From contig NZ_NEVU01000003.1 of the NCBI RefSeq assembly GCF_002261355.1, positions 310,001 to 374,000 on the forward strand: DNA of 64,000 nucleotides, written 5' to 3'. Below, piece after piece: positions 1 to 8,240 of the stretch (positions within the stretch are counted from its first letter, which is position 1; each line of letters starts with the position of its first letter). A model generated the notes under the pieces. That model saw nothing but the letters and a program-made list of their open reading frames with translations. It did not search any database and had not been told where the DNA came from. A program made the translations under genes and the position numbers. Origin of the DNA: Bordetella genomosp. 12 (GTDB taxonomy: Bacteria > Pseudomonadota > Gammaproteobacteria > Burkholderiales > Burkholderiaceae_B).

Positions 1-328
1 TATTGAAGCGCTCGCCGCCGGCGGTCCGCTCCGCGTAACCGAGATAAAAACCCACGCCCAGCGATTTCGCCAGATCAAACAGCGGCTGCACATGCGCATT
101 GGGCATGGCGTGCTCGAAGAAACGCTCCTCGGCCTCTTCTTCGCTCATCCAGTAACGCGGAAAGAACGTCGTCAGCGCCAGCTCCGGAAACACCACCAGG
201 CGGGCGCCGCGCGCAGCGGCTTCCTTGAGCATTTCCACCAATCTGGCAACGACGGCTTTACGGTCGTCGGCCAGATGTACCGGGCCCATTTGCGCCACTG
301 CAATACCGAGTTTTCTGTTGTCGCTCAT
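1..328 (-). CDS. N-carbamoyl-D-amino-acid amidohydrolase (N-terminal part, cut by window edge)
   Basis: Nitrilase-superfamily enzyme expected to hydrolyse N-carbamoyl-D-amino acids to the free D-amino acid, CO2 and ammonia in the cytoplasm. Only the first ~109 codons are present. They contain the characteristic PELALTTFFP stretch, whose Glu (about residue 49) is the family's general base, and an LGYAE motif near the cut edge. Two in-frame ATGs exist at 334 and 328; 328 is preferred because GTGAG lies about 6 bases upstream of it. The gene sits 37 bp behind an Asp/Glu racemase and is probably co-transcribed with it. A D-hydantoinase and a hydantoin racemase follow within 11 kb, giving the classical D-hydantoin route. 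The Lys and Cys of the catalytic triad lie outside the window. Confidence 0.82.
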   Translation of the reverse strand, partial: MSDNRKLGIAVAQMGPVHLADDRKAVVARLVEMLKEAAARGARLVVFPELALTTFFPRYWMSEEEAEERFFEHAMPNAHVQPLFDLAKSLGVGFYLGYAERTAGGERFN

Positions 329-365
329 TGTCATCTCACAAGAAATAAAGGTTGCCGCCGCCGCG

Positions 366-1094
366 CTAGCCACGCGCGAACGAGCAGCCCGTTGTCTGTT
401 GCATCCACCAGGCCACGCAGCTCCTGGCCAACAAATCGGTCGTGTCGAACACGGGAATTTCCAGGCCGGTGGTGGGCATGACGACCGGCAGCTCGGTGCA
501 TCCGAGCAAAAGACCGTCGATGCGTGTCTTGCGCAGCCTGGCGCAGGCCTCTTGCAGCAGCTCGGCGCCCAAGGCCAGATTGCCGCTTTTGACCGCCTGA
601 ATGCCCGGCATCACCAGTTCTTGCTGCACGGCGCTATCGGGCAGCACCACCTCCACGCCCCTCGCCTGCAGCCGCGCCTGATAGATCTCTCCCTTGAGCG
701 TGGCCGAGGTCGCCAGCAGACCGACCTTGCGAATGCGCCCCTCCTGCGCGAGCACCGCCTGCGCGGCCGCCTCGCCTATGTGCAGCAAGGGCACGTCACT
801 CGTGCGGCTCAGCCGTTCGTACCAGAGGTGCGCGGTATTGCAGGGAATGGCGATGGCGCGAACGTTCAGCGCCTCCAGGCAGGACAGCCCGGCCCGCAGA
901 TAGGGCCACGGCGCGTCGGAGCCGCTGAGAAAAGCGGCGCTGCGGTCGGGTATCTGAGGCACGCTGTGCACCATCATGGGAATGTGATCCTGATCACAGG
1001 AAGCCGGCGTGGCCTCGACCACCTTTCTCATGAAATCCGCGGTCGCCAGGGGCCCCATTCCCCCCAACACGCCCAGTCTGGGCCGTTCGTCCAT
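366..1094 (-). CDS. Aspartate/glutamate racemase family protein
   Basis: A 242-residue cofactor-independent amino-acid racemase of the RacX/YgeA type. The N-terminus LGGMGPLATADF is the family signature. The two catalytic cysteines are visible in AIPCNTAH and LLGCTELP, so the enzyme should be active. The ATG at 1094 is chosen because AGGGAGA sits just upstream and homology begins there; an open frame upstream to 1328 is non-coding. It is followed after 37 bp by the carbamoylase and is divergent from a LysR gene. In this context it may racemise amino acids released from hydantoins or their carbamoyl derivatives, but the substrate is inferred. Confidence 0.85.
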   Translation of the reverse strand: MDERPRLGVLGGMGPLATADFMRKVVEATPASCDQDHIPMMVHSVPQIPDRSAAFLSGSDAPWPYLRAGLSCLEALNVRAIAIPCNTAHLWYERLSRTSDVPLLHIGEAAAQAVLAQEGRIRKVGLLATSATLKGEIYQARLQARGVEVVLPDSAVQQELVMPGIQAVKSGNLALGAELLQEACARLRKTRIDGLLLGCTELPVVMPTTGLEIPVFDTTDLLARSCVAWWMQQTTGCSFARG

Positions 1095-1304
1095 GCACCG
1101 ATCTCCCTTGCAGCAACTTGGCGCGGCCCCGCCCTTGCTGTCCGGAACCGCCGAGTGCGTGAAGATAGCAATGCGGCCTGCGCGCGGTCCAATACCGATA
1201 CTTGCTTGAGGCATAGACGCAATGCATGGACCTGCCCTGCGGCAGACTCGCGGCCAGGCGGTGCATGCGCTAAGCTCTGGGATGACTTTCCGAAGGAAAC
1301 CGGC

Positions 1305-2228
1305 GTGACATTCGAGGCTCCGGCGCACAGACCCCTCGCACTGAGCCTGCGCCAGATAGAAACATTTCGTGCCGTGATGATCACGGGCTCCATCACCGAG
1401 GCTGCCAAGATGCTGTTCATCACGCAGCCATCGGCCAGCCGGGTGCTGGCCGCAGCGGAAACGCGGCTGGGCTTCCCGCTGTTTGATCGCGCCAAAGGCC
1501 GGCTATTCCCGACGCCGGAGGCGCGCCGCATCTACCGCGAAGTGGAAGGCGCCTATGCCGGCGTGCAACGCGTCGACGACATCGTGCGCGCCATCAGCGA
1601 AGGCCGCAGCGGCCGCCTGAACATCGTCTGCAGCCCGAGTCTCGGCGCGCATCTGGTGCCGCGCGCCATTGCCCGTTTCAAGCAGGCTCACCCCAATCTG
1701 CCTATCCATTTCGAGCCGCTTACCTACAACAACCTGGTGCCGCGCGTCCTGCTGGGCGAGGATTATCTGGGCGTGTCGATGTTTCCGGTGGCTTCGCCCA
1801 ACGTGCAGACACAGCGGCTCCTCGACGCGCCCCTGGTCTGCATCGCGCCCAAAGGCTGGCTGGGCCCGAGCGAATTCGTCGCGCTGGACGATCTGGCCGG
1901 CCTGCCCTGGATAGGTTATGGGCATGACACGCCGCTGGGCGAAATCGTCGACAGCGTGTTCGAAGGCCGCGCCCTGCCCGAGGCGACGGTCGAAGTCCGT
2001 TCGGCGCTCAGCGCCTGCAAGCTGGTCAGGGAGAATCTGGGCGTGGCGATCGTCGATCCCTTCTGCCTGGACGAGGAAGCCAAGGCCGCCATCGACTGCC
2101 GCGTGCTCAGCCCGGCCCGCAGCCTGAGCGTCTCGGCCATTCACTCCACGGATGCTCCGCTGTCGCACGCCGCGCGCATGTTCGTGCGCACGCTGGAGAA
2201 AATCCTGGCCGCGCATCTGCCGGCATAA
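1305..2228 (+). CDS. LysR-family transcriptional regulator
   Basis: A 307-residue LysR regulator: N-terminal winged helix-turn-helix (about residues 12-72, with the QPSASR recognition segment) and a C-terminal periplasmic-binding-like effector domain. The GTG at 1305 is preceded by AAGGAA at a good distance. The gene is divergent from the racemase/carbamoylase pair and probably controls it. It is strikingly similar to the LysR at 11669-12583: both share RQIE.FRAVMITG, GFPLF, GRL.PT.EA and the SPSLG...P.AI segment. It is therefore a paralogue, and the two regulators bracket the hydantoin gene set. Confidence 0.92.
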   Translation: MTFEAPAHRPLALSLRQIETFRAVMITGSITEAAKMLFITQPSASRVLAAAETRLGFPLFDRAKGRLFPTPEARRIYREVEGAYAGVQRVDDIVRAISEGRSGRLNIVCSPSLGAHLVPRAIARFKQAHPNLPIHFEPLTYNNLVPRVLLGEDYLGVSMFPVASPNVQTQRLLDAPLVCIAPKGWLGPSEFVALDDLAGLPWIGYGHDTPLGEIVDSVFEGRALPEATVEVRSALSACKLVRENLGVAIVDPFCLDEEAKAAIDCRVLSPARSLSVSAIHSTDAPLSHAARMFVRTLEKILAAHLPA

Positions 2229-2233
2229 AGAAG

Positions 2234-2266
2234 CAACGGCGGCGGCCGTCTTAGCCCGCCGCCGCT
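2234..2266. terminator. GC-rich hairpin between convergent genes
   Basis: A 9-bp perfect stem (CGGCGGCGG at 2237-2245 with CCGCCGCCG at 2256-2264, 10-base loop) fills the 48-bp gap between the convergent LysR and GST genes. No T-run follows on either strand, so the terminator role is tentative. Confidence 0.35.
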
Positions 2267-2276
2267 ATCGGCTCGC

Positions 2277-2906
2277 CTAGGACAGTTGAGGCTTGGCGGC
2301 ATACACCGCCGGATAGCGGGCCGCAAACGCCTCCAACCACGCCTGCAAGCCGGGATGCCGGGTGCGCCAGGCCCCTTCGAAACGCAGATCCAGATAGAGC
2401 AAGGCGGCCACCAGCGTGATGGCCCCGATACCCGGCCCGCTCTCGGCGAGCGAGGGCGGCTCGCTCTCGAATGCAGCTAACGCCCGCTCGACCTTGTCGG
2501 CCTGATAGTCGAGCCAACTGGCGACGGCGAAACCCTCGGGACGGAACCTGCGTTCATAGACCATCAGCACCGAGGCATCCATCACCCCATCGGCCAGCGC
2601 CTGATCCCGCAACGCGATGAACTTCTCCGCGCCGGCCGGAATCAGCGTGGAAGTGCCGTTCTGCCCGGCGAGAAACTCGATGATCACCCGGGAATCGAAG
2701 AGCGGCGGCAAGCCGTCGACCAGCAGTACTGGAATCTTGCCCAGCGGATTCTGCCGCCGCAGCGCATCGCCGGGATCCGCGGTATCCGCGCCGATCACGG
2801 TCACGCGGTCTTCCAATCCCTGGGCCACGATGGCCATATAGACCTTGCGGCCAAAAGGGGAAGCGGCGGACGTGCGCAAACGCCAGGGGCTTGTGCTCGC
2901 TTGCAT
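2277..2906 (-). CDS. Glutathione S-transferase family protein
   Basis: A 209-residue GST-fold protein. The N-terminal thioredoxin-like domain (residues about 7-85) carries a Ser-rich active-site region (SAASPFGRK), the cis-proline segment NPLGKIPVL and the glutathione-contact DSRVIIEFL. A helical C-terminal domain follows. The ATG at 2906 has a strong GGAGGAG site. It is the last gene of the long minus-strand operon, 16 bp behind an SDR-like gene. Members next to catabolic genes often do maleylpyruvate isomerisation, thiol conjugation or dehalogenation; nothing here picks between these. Confidence 0.85.
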   Translation of the reverse strand: MQASTSPWRLRTSAASPFGRKVYMAIVAQGLEDRVTVIGADTADPGDALRRQNPLGKIPVLLVDGLPPLFDSRVIIEFLAGQNGTSTLIPAGAEKFIALRDQALADGVMDASVLMVYERRFRPEGFAVASWLDYQADKVERALAAFESEPPSLAESGPGIGAITLVAALLYLDLRFEGAWRTRHPGLQAWLEAFAARYPAVYAAKPQLS

Positions 2907-2922
2907 CTGGGCCCTCCTCCGG

Positions 2923-3708
2923 TCAGACGCTGGCCAAGAGGCCGCCGTCGACGCGGACGACCGAACCAGTGACATACGACGCCCGCGCACTGGCCAGGAA
3001 GCTGACGACGTCGGCGTACTCCTGCGGTTCGCCATACCGCCCAAGCGGAATACTGGCGGCGCTTTCCGCGGAGACGGCTTCGACGGGCCGCTCCTCGCGT
3101 TTGGCTTTCTGTGTGTCCAGGAACTTCGTGCGCGCGGTGGCAACGCGGCCCGGCAGCACGATGTTCGCGGTAATACCGTGCGCGCCGACCTCGCGCGCCA
3201 GGGTCTTGGACCAGCCCAGCAGGCTGATGCGCAAGGCGTTGGACAGCCCCAGATTGGGGATGGGAGCCACCACGCCGGAAGAGGTGCTGGTGATGATGCG
3301 GCCGAACTTGCGCTCCTTCATGCCGGGCAGCACCGCGTCCGTGACGGCGACCACCGAAAGCACCATGCTCTGGAAGTGCTTCATCCAGACGTCGGCGGGC
3401 TGACCCGAGACCGGCGTGGGCGGCGGGCCGCCGGTGTTGTTCACCAGAATATCGACCGGCCCGAGATCCCGCTGGATCTGACCCAGCTTCTCGTCGATGA
3501 TGGCCAGGTCCGCGAGATCCCAGGCCAGGGCGATGGCCTTGCCGCCTTTGTCTGTGATGGCCCGCGCATTGGCCTGGGCGGCTTCGGCGTTGATGTCCGC
3601 CAGCGCAACCTGCACGCCCTCGGCCGCAAGGCTGGCGGCAATTGCGCCACCCAACCCGCCGCCCGCGCCAAATACGAGAGCGGTCTTGCCAGCAATTCCT
3701 AAATCCAT
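2923..3708 (-). CDS. SDR-fold oxidoreductase-like protein lacking the catalytic Tyr-Lys
   Basis: A 261-residue Rossmann protein of the short-chain dehydrogenase superfamily. The nucleotide-binding loop GAGGGLG and the NNTGG and GSVVRVDGG motifs are clear. Where a normal SDR has YxxxK, this protein reads [11 protein letters not shown], so both the catalytic Tyr and Lys are missing. This matches the known divergent ketoacyl-reductase-like SDR subgroup whose catalytic tetrad is imperfect. It lies in the minus-strand operon between the FAD-linked oxidase (25 bp upstream) and the GST. It may be a binding or structural homologue or may use different chemistry; the reaction is unknown. Confidence 0.85.
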   Translation of the reverse strand: MDLGIAGKTALVFGAGGGLGGAIAASLAAEGVQVALADINAEAAQANARAITDKGGKAIALAWDLADLAIIDEKLGQIQRDLGPVDILVNNTGGPPPTPVSGQPADVWMKHFQSMVLSVVAVTDAVLPGMKERKFGRIITSTSSGVVAPIPNLGLSNALRISLLGWSKTLAREVGAHGITANIVLPGRVATARTKFLDTQKAKREERPVEAVSAESAASIPLGRYGEPQEYADVVSFLASARASYVTGSVVRVDGGLLASV

Positions 3709-3732
3709 GATTTCACCTGGTAAAGAAAGGTT

Positions 3733-5160
3733 CTAAATGAGCTTGCCCGGATTCATGATCTGGTTCGGGTCGAGGGACTGCTTGATCAGCATCATCAAGC
3801 CGAACTCCGTCTCCGACTTGTAGTGACGCAACTCGTCGCGGCGCAGTTGGCCGACGCCATGCTCGGCGCTGATGCTGCCATTCGAGGCGGATACCAGGTC
3901 ATGCACGACGCGGTTCAGAGCATGGATCCATGACTTCAGCTCGGCGTCCGGGGTGTCCAGAGGCACCAGGACATTGAAATGCAGATTCCCATCGCCCATG
4001 TGACCGAAGTTGATCACCCGGGCATCGGGCTTGACCTGTTTGACCGCATCCACGGCTCGGTCCACAAAACCCGGCAAGCTGGAGATGGGCAGGGCAATAT
4101 CGTGCTTGATCGCCTTGCCGGCCCGTACCTGCGCCTGGGAAATACCTTCCCGCACCTTCCAGAAGGCCTGCCGTTGCGCGAGGTTGGCGCCGATCGCCGC
4201 ATCCTGAACGAGGCCGTCTTCCATGGCCTTCTCGAGCACCGACTCCAGCAGCGATCCCAGCTCCGCATCCCGGGTGTCGGCCAGCTCCACCAGCGCATGG
4301 TAAGGATGCTTGCCCGCCAGCGGCCGGCGGACATCGGTCACATGCTCGAGCACCAAGGCCAGCGCGTCCTCGGTCAGCATCTCGAAAGCCACGAGCCTGT
4401 CGCCACAGTCATTACGCATGCGGGCCAGCACCTCCAGCAACGCATCCATGTCGTCGCAGCCGAGCCAGGCCGATAGGCGTGTCGTGGGTTTGGGGAACAA
4501 CTTCAACACCGCCGCCGTGACCACGCCCAACGTGCCTTCGGAACCGATGAACAGGTCGCGCAAGGAGTAACCGGTATTGTCCTTGCGCAAGGCGCGCAGG
4601 CCATTCCAGATATCGCCGTTGGGCAAGACGACCTCGATGCCCAGCACCAGGTCGCGGGTGTTGCCATAGCGCAGCACGGCAATGCCGCCAGCGTTGGTCG
4701 CCAGATTGCCGCCGATCGTGCAACTGCCCTCCGAGCCCAGACTCAGGGGAAAGTAACGATTCACGTCGTCGGCGGCGCTTTGCACATTGGCCAGGAGCAC
4801 CCCGGCCTCCACCGTGACGGTGTTGTTCAGCGGATCGACCTCGCGGATCTGCTTCAGGCGCGTCGTGCTCAGGATCAACTGCGCACCGCTGTCATCCGGC
4901 GTGGCCCCGCCGCTCATACCCGTATTGCCGCCCTGCGTGACCACGGGCGTGCGCGTCTCATGACACAAACGCATCACCGCGGCGACCTCGGCCGTGTTGG
5001 CCGGCCGCACCACGGCGCTGCTGACGCCCTGCCACTTCTTCAGCCAGTCCACATCGCAGGCGGCTTTTGCCTGCTCATCCTGGACCAGCCCGGCGTCGCC
5101 GACGATGGCGTGCAGTTTCTGCAAAAAGGACGTGCTCAAAGCACGAGTAGGATCCGACAT
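3733..5160 (-). CDS. FAD-linked oxidoreductase (D-lactate / D-2-hydroxyacid dehydrogenase type)
   Basis: A 475-residue flavoprotein of the GlcD/DLD family. The FAD-binding type-4 domain occupies residues ~45-225 (GGNTGMSGGATP, SEGSCTIGGNLATNAGG, GSEGTLGVVT). The C-terminal FAD-oxidase domain has the metal/substrate motif NFGHMGDGNLHFN and the closing SAEHGVGQLRRDEL. Such enzymes oxidise D-2-hydroxyacids to 2-oxoacids and pass electrons to a carrier. The ATG at 5160 is chosen, with GGGGTGG upstream; an extra in-frame GTG at 5169 would overlap the previous gene. It begins 2 bp after the hydantoin-racemase-like gene, so translation is probably coupled. The exact hydroxyacid is not determinable. 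Confidence 0.9.
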   Translation of the reverse strand: MSDPTRALSTSFLQKLHAIVGDAGLVQDEQAKAACDVDWLKKWQGVSSAVVRPANTAEVAAVMRLCHETRTPVVTQGGNTGMSGGATPDDSGAQLILSTTRLKQIREVDPLNNTVTVEAGVLLANVQSAADDVNRYFPLSLGSEGSCTIGGNLATNAGGIAVLRYGNTRDLVLGIEVVLPNGDIWNGLRALRKDNTGYSLRDLFIGSEGTLGVVTAAVLKLFPKPTTRLSAWLGCDDMDALLEVLARMRNDCGDRLVAFEMLTEDALALVLEHVTDVRRPLAGKHPYHALVELADTRDAELGSLLESVLEKAMEDGLVQDAAIGANLAQRQAFWKVREGISQAQVRAGKAIKHDIALPISSLPGFVDRAVDAVKQVKPDARVINFGHMGDGNLHFNVLVPLDTPDAELKSWIHALNRVVHDLVSASNGSISAEHGVGQLRRDELRHYKSETEFGLMMLIKQSLDPNQIMNPGKLI

Positions 5161-5162
5161 AC

Positions 5163-5822
5163 TCACCACCCCAAACGAATTCTGCCCAGGGCCATGGCGA
5201 CGGTCGCCTGGCTGGGTTCGACCACGGGCAAACCGACTTCCTGCTGCAAGGCGTCCCGGTAGCGGGCCATGCCCGCGCAGCCCATGACCAGCACGTCTGC
5301 CCGCAGACGATCGCGCAGGTCTTTGCCGGCGGCGATCATGGCCGCGAGCGTCGCCGGGGCATCGGAGAGTTCGGCGACCGTGCGCCCGATCGCGACTTCG
5401 CCGGCGACCCGGGAGGAAATACCCATGGCCGCCCAGGCACGCATATGGCGCGCAATGGAGCCCTGCAAGATGGCAATGACGCCGAACGTATTGCCCATCG
5501 TCAACGCGGTCAGGGCCGCGCCTTCGCTGATGCCCATGGAGAGCACGCCCGGAATTTCCCGCAGCGAATGCAAGCCGGGGTCGCTAAAGCAGGCCGTCAC
5601 AAAACCGGCGGCCTGCTCCGCGCGTGCCTGCGCGAACTGGCGCACCAGCACGGCGGCATGATCCACGTCCTGCTGGCTCTGTATCCCCGGCGGGCCCTCG
5701 GCCAGTGTGACGCACTCGATCCTGGGGCCGTCGTTCTGCCGCAAGACGTCCATGGCGGCATCGATGCCTGCCGTGACGGCCGTGTTCGAGTTGGGGTTGA
5801 TGACGTACAGTGTCTTTGCCAT
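5163..5822 (-). CDS. Hydantoin racemase-type Asp/Glu racemase family protein
   Basis: A 219-residue protein of the hydantoin/allantoin racemase branch of the Asp/Glu racemase superfamily. It opens with VINPNSNTAVT, typical of hydantoin racemases, and retains two catalytic-type cysteines in TACFSDPG and VMGCAGMA. It would interconvert the D and L forms of 5-substituted hydantoins so that a stereospecific hydantoinase can use both. The operon context (D-hydantoinase upstream, carbamoylase to the left) supports this role. It lies 27 bp after the DapA-like gene and ends 2 bp before the FAD-linked oxidase. Allantoin racemase is the main alternative. Confidence 0.83.
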   Translation of the reverse strand: MAKTLYVINPNSNTAVTAGIDAAMDVLRQNDGPRIECVTLAEGPPGIQSQQDVDHAAVLVRQFAQARAEQAAGFVTACFSDPGLHSLREIPGVLSMGISEGAALTALTMGNTFGVIAILQGSIARHMRAWAAMGISSRVAGEVAIGRTVAELSDAPATLAAMIAAGKDLRDRLRADVLVMGCAGMARYRDALQQEVGLPVVEPSQATVAMALGRIRLGW

Positions 5823-5849
5823 GGCTGGCCTATCCTTCGCGTTCTGCGT

Positions 5850-6788
5850 TCATTTGCCCAGGGCAATGTCTTGCCGCTGAATCAGCCGGCCGAGTTCCTC
5901 GTGATCATTCTTGTCCAGGACCGGGCCAGGCTTGCGCACGAAGGCCGAGCGGATCGCGCCGCGACGGCGCAGGGTTTCCTTGCGCAGCGCCAGGCCGATG
6001 CCGTACTGAAACTCATGGCGCAGCAAAGGCAGATACACATTGAACAGATCCTCGGCCGCTTCGGGCTGGCCGTTGGCGAACAGGTCGCAGACCTGCACCA
6101 GCATCTCCGGATAGGCAAAGCCCGTCATGGCGCCATCCGCGCCGCGCAGCATTTCCTGAGGCAGGAACAGCCCGCCATTACCCACCAGGATGCTGATGCG
6201 GCGGCGTCCTTCCTTTTCGCTCTGCTCGCGCACCTGGCTCAGCTTGCGCATGCCGGGGAAGTCTTCATGCTTGAGCATGACGACTTGCGAGAATTCGTCG
6301 ATCAGCCGGTTGATCACCGCGACCGAGGTATATACCCCCGTTGCCTGGGGAAAATCCTGCAGGCAGATGGGGATATCCTTGCCCAGCAGATTCGCAATGC
6401 CGGCGTAATAGCCGTAGACCTGATCATCGGTCTTCAGATTGGCCACCGGCGCGACCATCACCCCGGCCGCGCCCAGCGCCATCGCTTCCTTGGACAGGCG
6501 CTCGACATTGCGGTTCGACGGGTTGCTCACCCCGACGACCACCGGCACCTTGCCCGCGACGCGCTTGAGGATGCGCTCCATCACCAGCGTGGTCTCCGCC
6601 TCGCTGAGCTTAGGCGCTTCGCCCATCATGCCCAGGATGGTGAAACCGGTCACGCCTTTTTCCAGATAGAAATCGGTGAGGCTGTCCACGCTGTAGAGGT
6701 CAACCTCGCCATCGTCAGAAAACGGGGTTGCGGCGATGATGAAGACGCCCTGCGCTTGCTCGTTGAGGCGGTTCTGTTGTGCGGCCAT
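5850..6788 (-). CDS. Dihydrodipicolinate synthase/N-acetylneuraminate lyase family protein (not DapA)
   Basis: A 312-residue class I aldolase-fold TIM barrel. The Schiff-base lysine is visible in VMLKHED. DapA-specific residues are changed: the GTTGE loop reads GMMGEA, and the YN.P segment with the catalytic Tyr reads LQDFPQATG. It should thus be a lyase or dehydratase acting on another 2-oxoacid, not a lysine-pathway enzyme. The ATG at 6788 has GGAG nine bases upstream; a TTG at 6803 is less likely. It sits between the ABC importer genes and the hydantoin racemase, so it may process a keto-acid derived from the imported compound. Confidence 0.85.
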   Translation of the reverse strand: MAAQQNRLNEQAQGVFIIAATPFSDDGEVDLYSVDSLTDFYLEKGVTGFTILGMMGEAPKLSEAETTLVMERILKRVAGKVPVVVGVSNPSNRNVERLSKEAMALGAAGVMVAPVANLKTDDQVYGYYAGIANLLGKDIPICLQDFPQATGVYTSVAVINRLIDEFSQVVMLKHEDFPGMRKLSQVREQSEKEGRRRISILVGNGGLFLPQEMLRGADGAMTGFAYPEMLVQVCDLFANGQPEAAEDLFNVYLPLLRHEFQYGIGLALRKETLRRRGAIRSAFVRKPGPVLDKNDHEELGRLIQRQDIALGK

Positions 6789-6847
6789 GTTAGAAAACTC
6801 CAATAAGTGAATGAGGTGGCCCGGTGGCGGGCAAAGCTTCCCCGTGA

Positions 6848-6865
6848 AGGCGCCTGGCGGCGCCT
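6848..6865 (-). other. Mid-operon hairpin downstream of ABC permease
   Basis: A perfect 7-bp stem (AGGCGCC / GGCGCCT) with a 4-base loop lies in the only sizeable gap (96 bp) inside the hydantoin operon, between the second permease and the DapA-like gene. There is no T-run on the minus strand, so it could be a processing or attenuation hairpin separating transporter from enzyme expression. Confidence 0.35.
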
Positions 6866-6884
6866 GCGATCTCCGTGCGTTCGA

Positions 6885-7553
6885 CTATCGTTTGCGCTTG
6901 TGTTCGAGCAGACCCAGCCAGCGGGTCAGGGGCCAAAGCAGAACCAGGTACATCAAGGCCGCCAGGACGATGGGCGACGGGTTGTAGACCAGGGCTTGCG
7001 CATCGCGGGCGGCGCGCAACAACTCGGGCAGCGCCACCACACTGGCGATGGTGGTCAGCTTCACCACCTCGATGCTGTTGCCGACCAGGTCGGGCAGCAC
7101 GTTGCGCAGCGCTTGCGGTATCACCACATAGAGCAGCGCCTGCCAGCGCGCCAATCCGGTCGATCGTGCCGCCTCCATCTGCCCCTTGGCCACGCCCTCC
7201 AATCCGGCGCGAAACACCTCGGCGTAATAACTCGCGTTGTTCAGCACGAAGGCGATCACGACAGCGGTCAGCTTATCGAGCTCGATGCCCAGGAAAGGCC
7301 AGCCGAAATAGATCAGAATCAGCAGAACCAGCGGCGGAAACGCCCGGAACAGATCGATATAAGCAATCACACCCCAGCGCACGAAGCGGCTTTGGGTCTG
7401 GGTGAACGCCACCGCCAGGGCCAGGCCAGCCAGCGCGCCCAGGGGAATGACGATGGCCGACAGCCATATCGTCGTCCACAGCCCCTTGAGCAAATGCGGA
7501 AAGACCTGCGCGTAGACCTGGAAATTGAAGAAGTTGTAGATGAGGTTTTCCAT
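6885..7553 (-). CDS. Polar amino-acid ABC transporter permease (HisMQ family)
   Basis: A 222-residue inner-membrane permease with about five hydrophobic segments. It carries the EAA loop typical of HisM/GlnP permeases (EGVAKGQMEAARSTGLARWQALLYVVIPQALRNVLP, about residues 120-155), which docks with the ATPase. It starts 9 bp after the sister permease. Together with that permease, the ATPase and the family-3 binding protein it forms a complete importer. The likely cargo is a hydantoin, carbamoyl amino acid or amino acid, judging by the surrounding enzymes. Confidence 0.92.
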   Translation of the reverse strand: MENLIYNFFNFQVYAQVFPHLLKGLWTTIWLSAIVIPLGALAGLALAVAFTQTQSRFVRWGVIAYIDLFRAFPPLVLLILIYFGWPFLGIELDKLTAVVIAFVLNNASYYAEVFRAGLEGVAKGQMEAARSTGLARWQALLYVVIPQALRNVLPDLVGNSIEVVKLTTIASVVALPELLRAARDAQALVYNPSPIVLAALMYLVLLWPLTRWLGLLEHKRKR

Positions 7554-7562
7554 CTCGGCCTC

Positions 7563-8240
7563 TTAACCTCGCACCCAGTTCTTTTCCAGCCAGCGGGAGA
7601 ACACCACCAGTGGCAGGAAAATGATCACGTACAGGATGGCTGCCATCATCAGCGGCGTCGGGTTGCCCGACAGGCTGCTGGCGCCCTGGGCGGCATTGAG
7701 CAGCTCATTGAGCGACACGACCGAACCCAAGGCCGTGTTCTTGGTGATCGAGATGATGCGATTGGTCAGGGTGGGCACCGCGCGCCGCACGGCCTGCGGC
7801 AGCACCACCCAACGCATCGCCTTCCACCAGCTGAGCCCGGTCGACCGCGCCGCCTCCATCTGGCCGGCCGGCAACGCGGCGATCCCTGCCCAGATACTTT
7901 CCTCCGCATAGGCGGCAAGCACCAATGACAGTGAGATCCAGGTCACGAAGAACGCCGAGAGCGGCAGGCCCAGTTCCGGCAAGCCGAAATACAGCACGAT
8001 GAGGATGACCAGCGGCGGCAGCGAGCGCAGAATATCGGCGAACGCCACGATCGCCCACGTCAGCGGCCGCAGCTCCAGCGCGCGCAGAATGGCCAGCACC
8101 AACCCCAATACGGTGCCGGTCACGACCACGGCCGCGCCGGTACCCAGCGTGATCAGCGCGCCCGCGCCCAAGGCCGGCGCATACTGAGCCGCTATCTCCG
8201 CATTGAAGAAAGTAAAGAAGAAACCACCAGTGCTGCTCAT
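7563..8240 (-). CDS. Polar amino-acid ABC transporter permease (HisMQ family)
   Basis: A 225-residue inner-membrane permease paralogous to the next gene. It has the same EAA loop (AALPAGQMEAARSTGLSWWKAMRW...) and ends with a positively charged tail. The ATG at 8240 overlaps the stop codon of the ATPase gene by one base (TGATG), a sign of translational coupling. It should form a heterodimeric membrane channel with the product of 6885-7553. Confidence 0.92.
   Translation of the reverse strand: MSSTGGFFFTFFNAEIAAQYAPALGAGALITLGTGAAVVVTGTVLGLVLAILRALELRPLTWAIVAFADILRSLPPLVILIVLYFGLPELGLPLSAFFVTWISLSLVLAAYAEESIWAGIAALPAGQMEAARSTGLSWWKAMRWVVLPQAVRRAVPTLTNRIISITKNTALGSVVSLNELLNAAQGASSLSGNPTPLMMAAILYVIIFLPLVVFSRWLEKNWVRG

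Noticed and set aside
225-1304. Extension of the first LysR frame far upstream
   Set aside because: It covers the racemase gene on the other strand, and LysR homology begins only at about 1305, where a GTG with a ribosome-binding site exists.
5850-6788. Assignment as lysine-pathway DapA
   Set aside because: The Schiff-base Lys is present but the Thr-Thr and Tyr residues of DapA are replaced, and the gene is in a catabolic operon.
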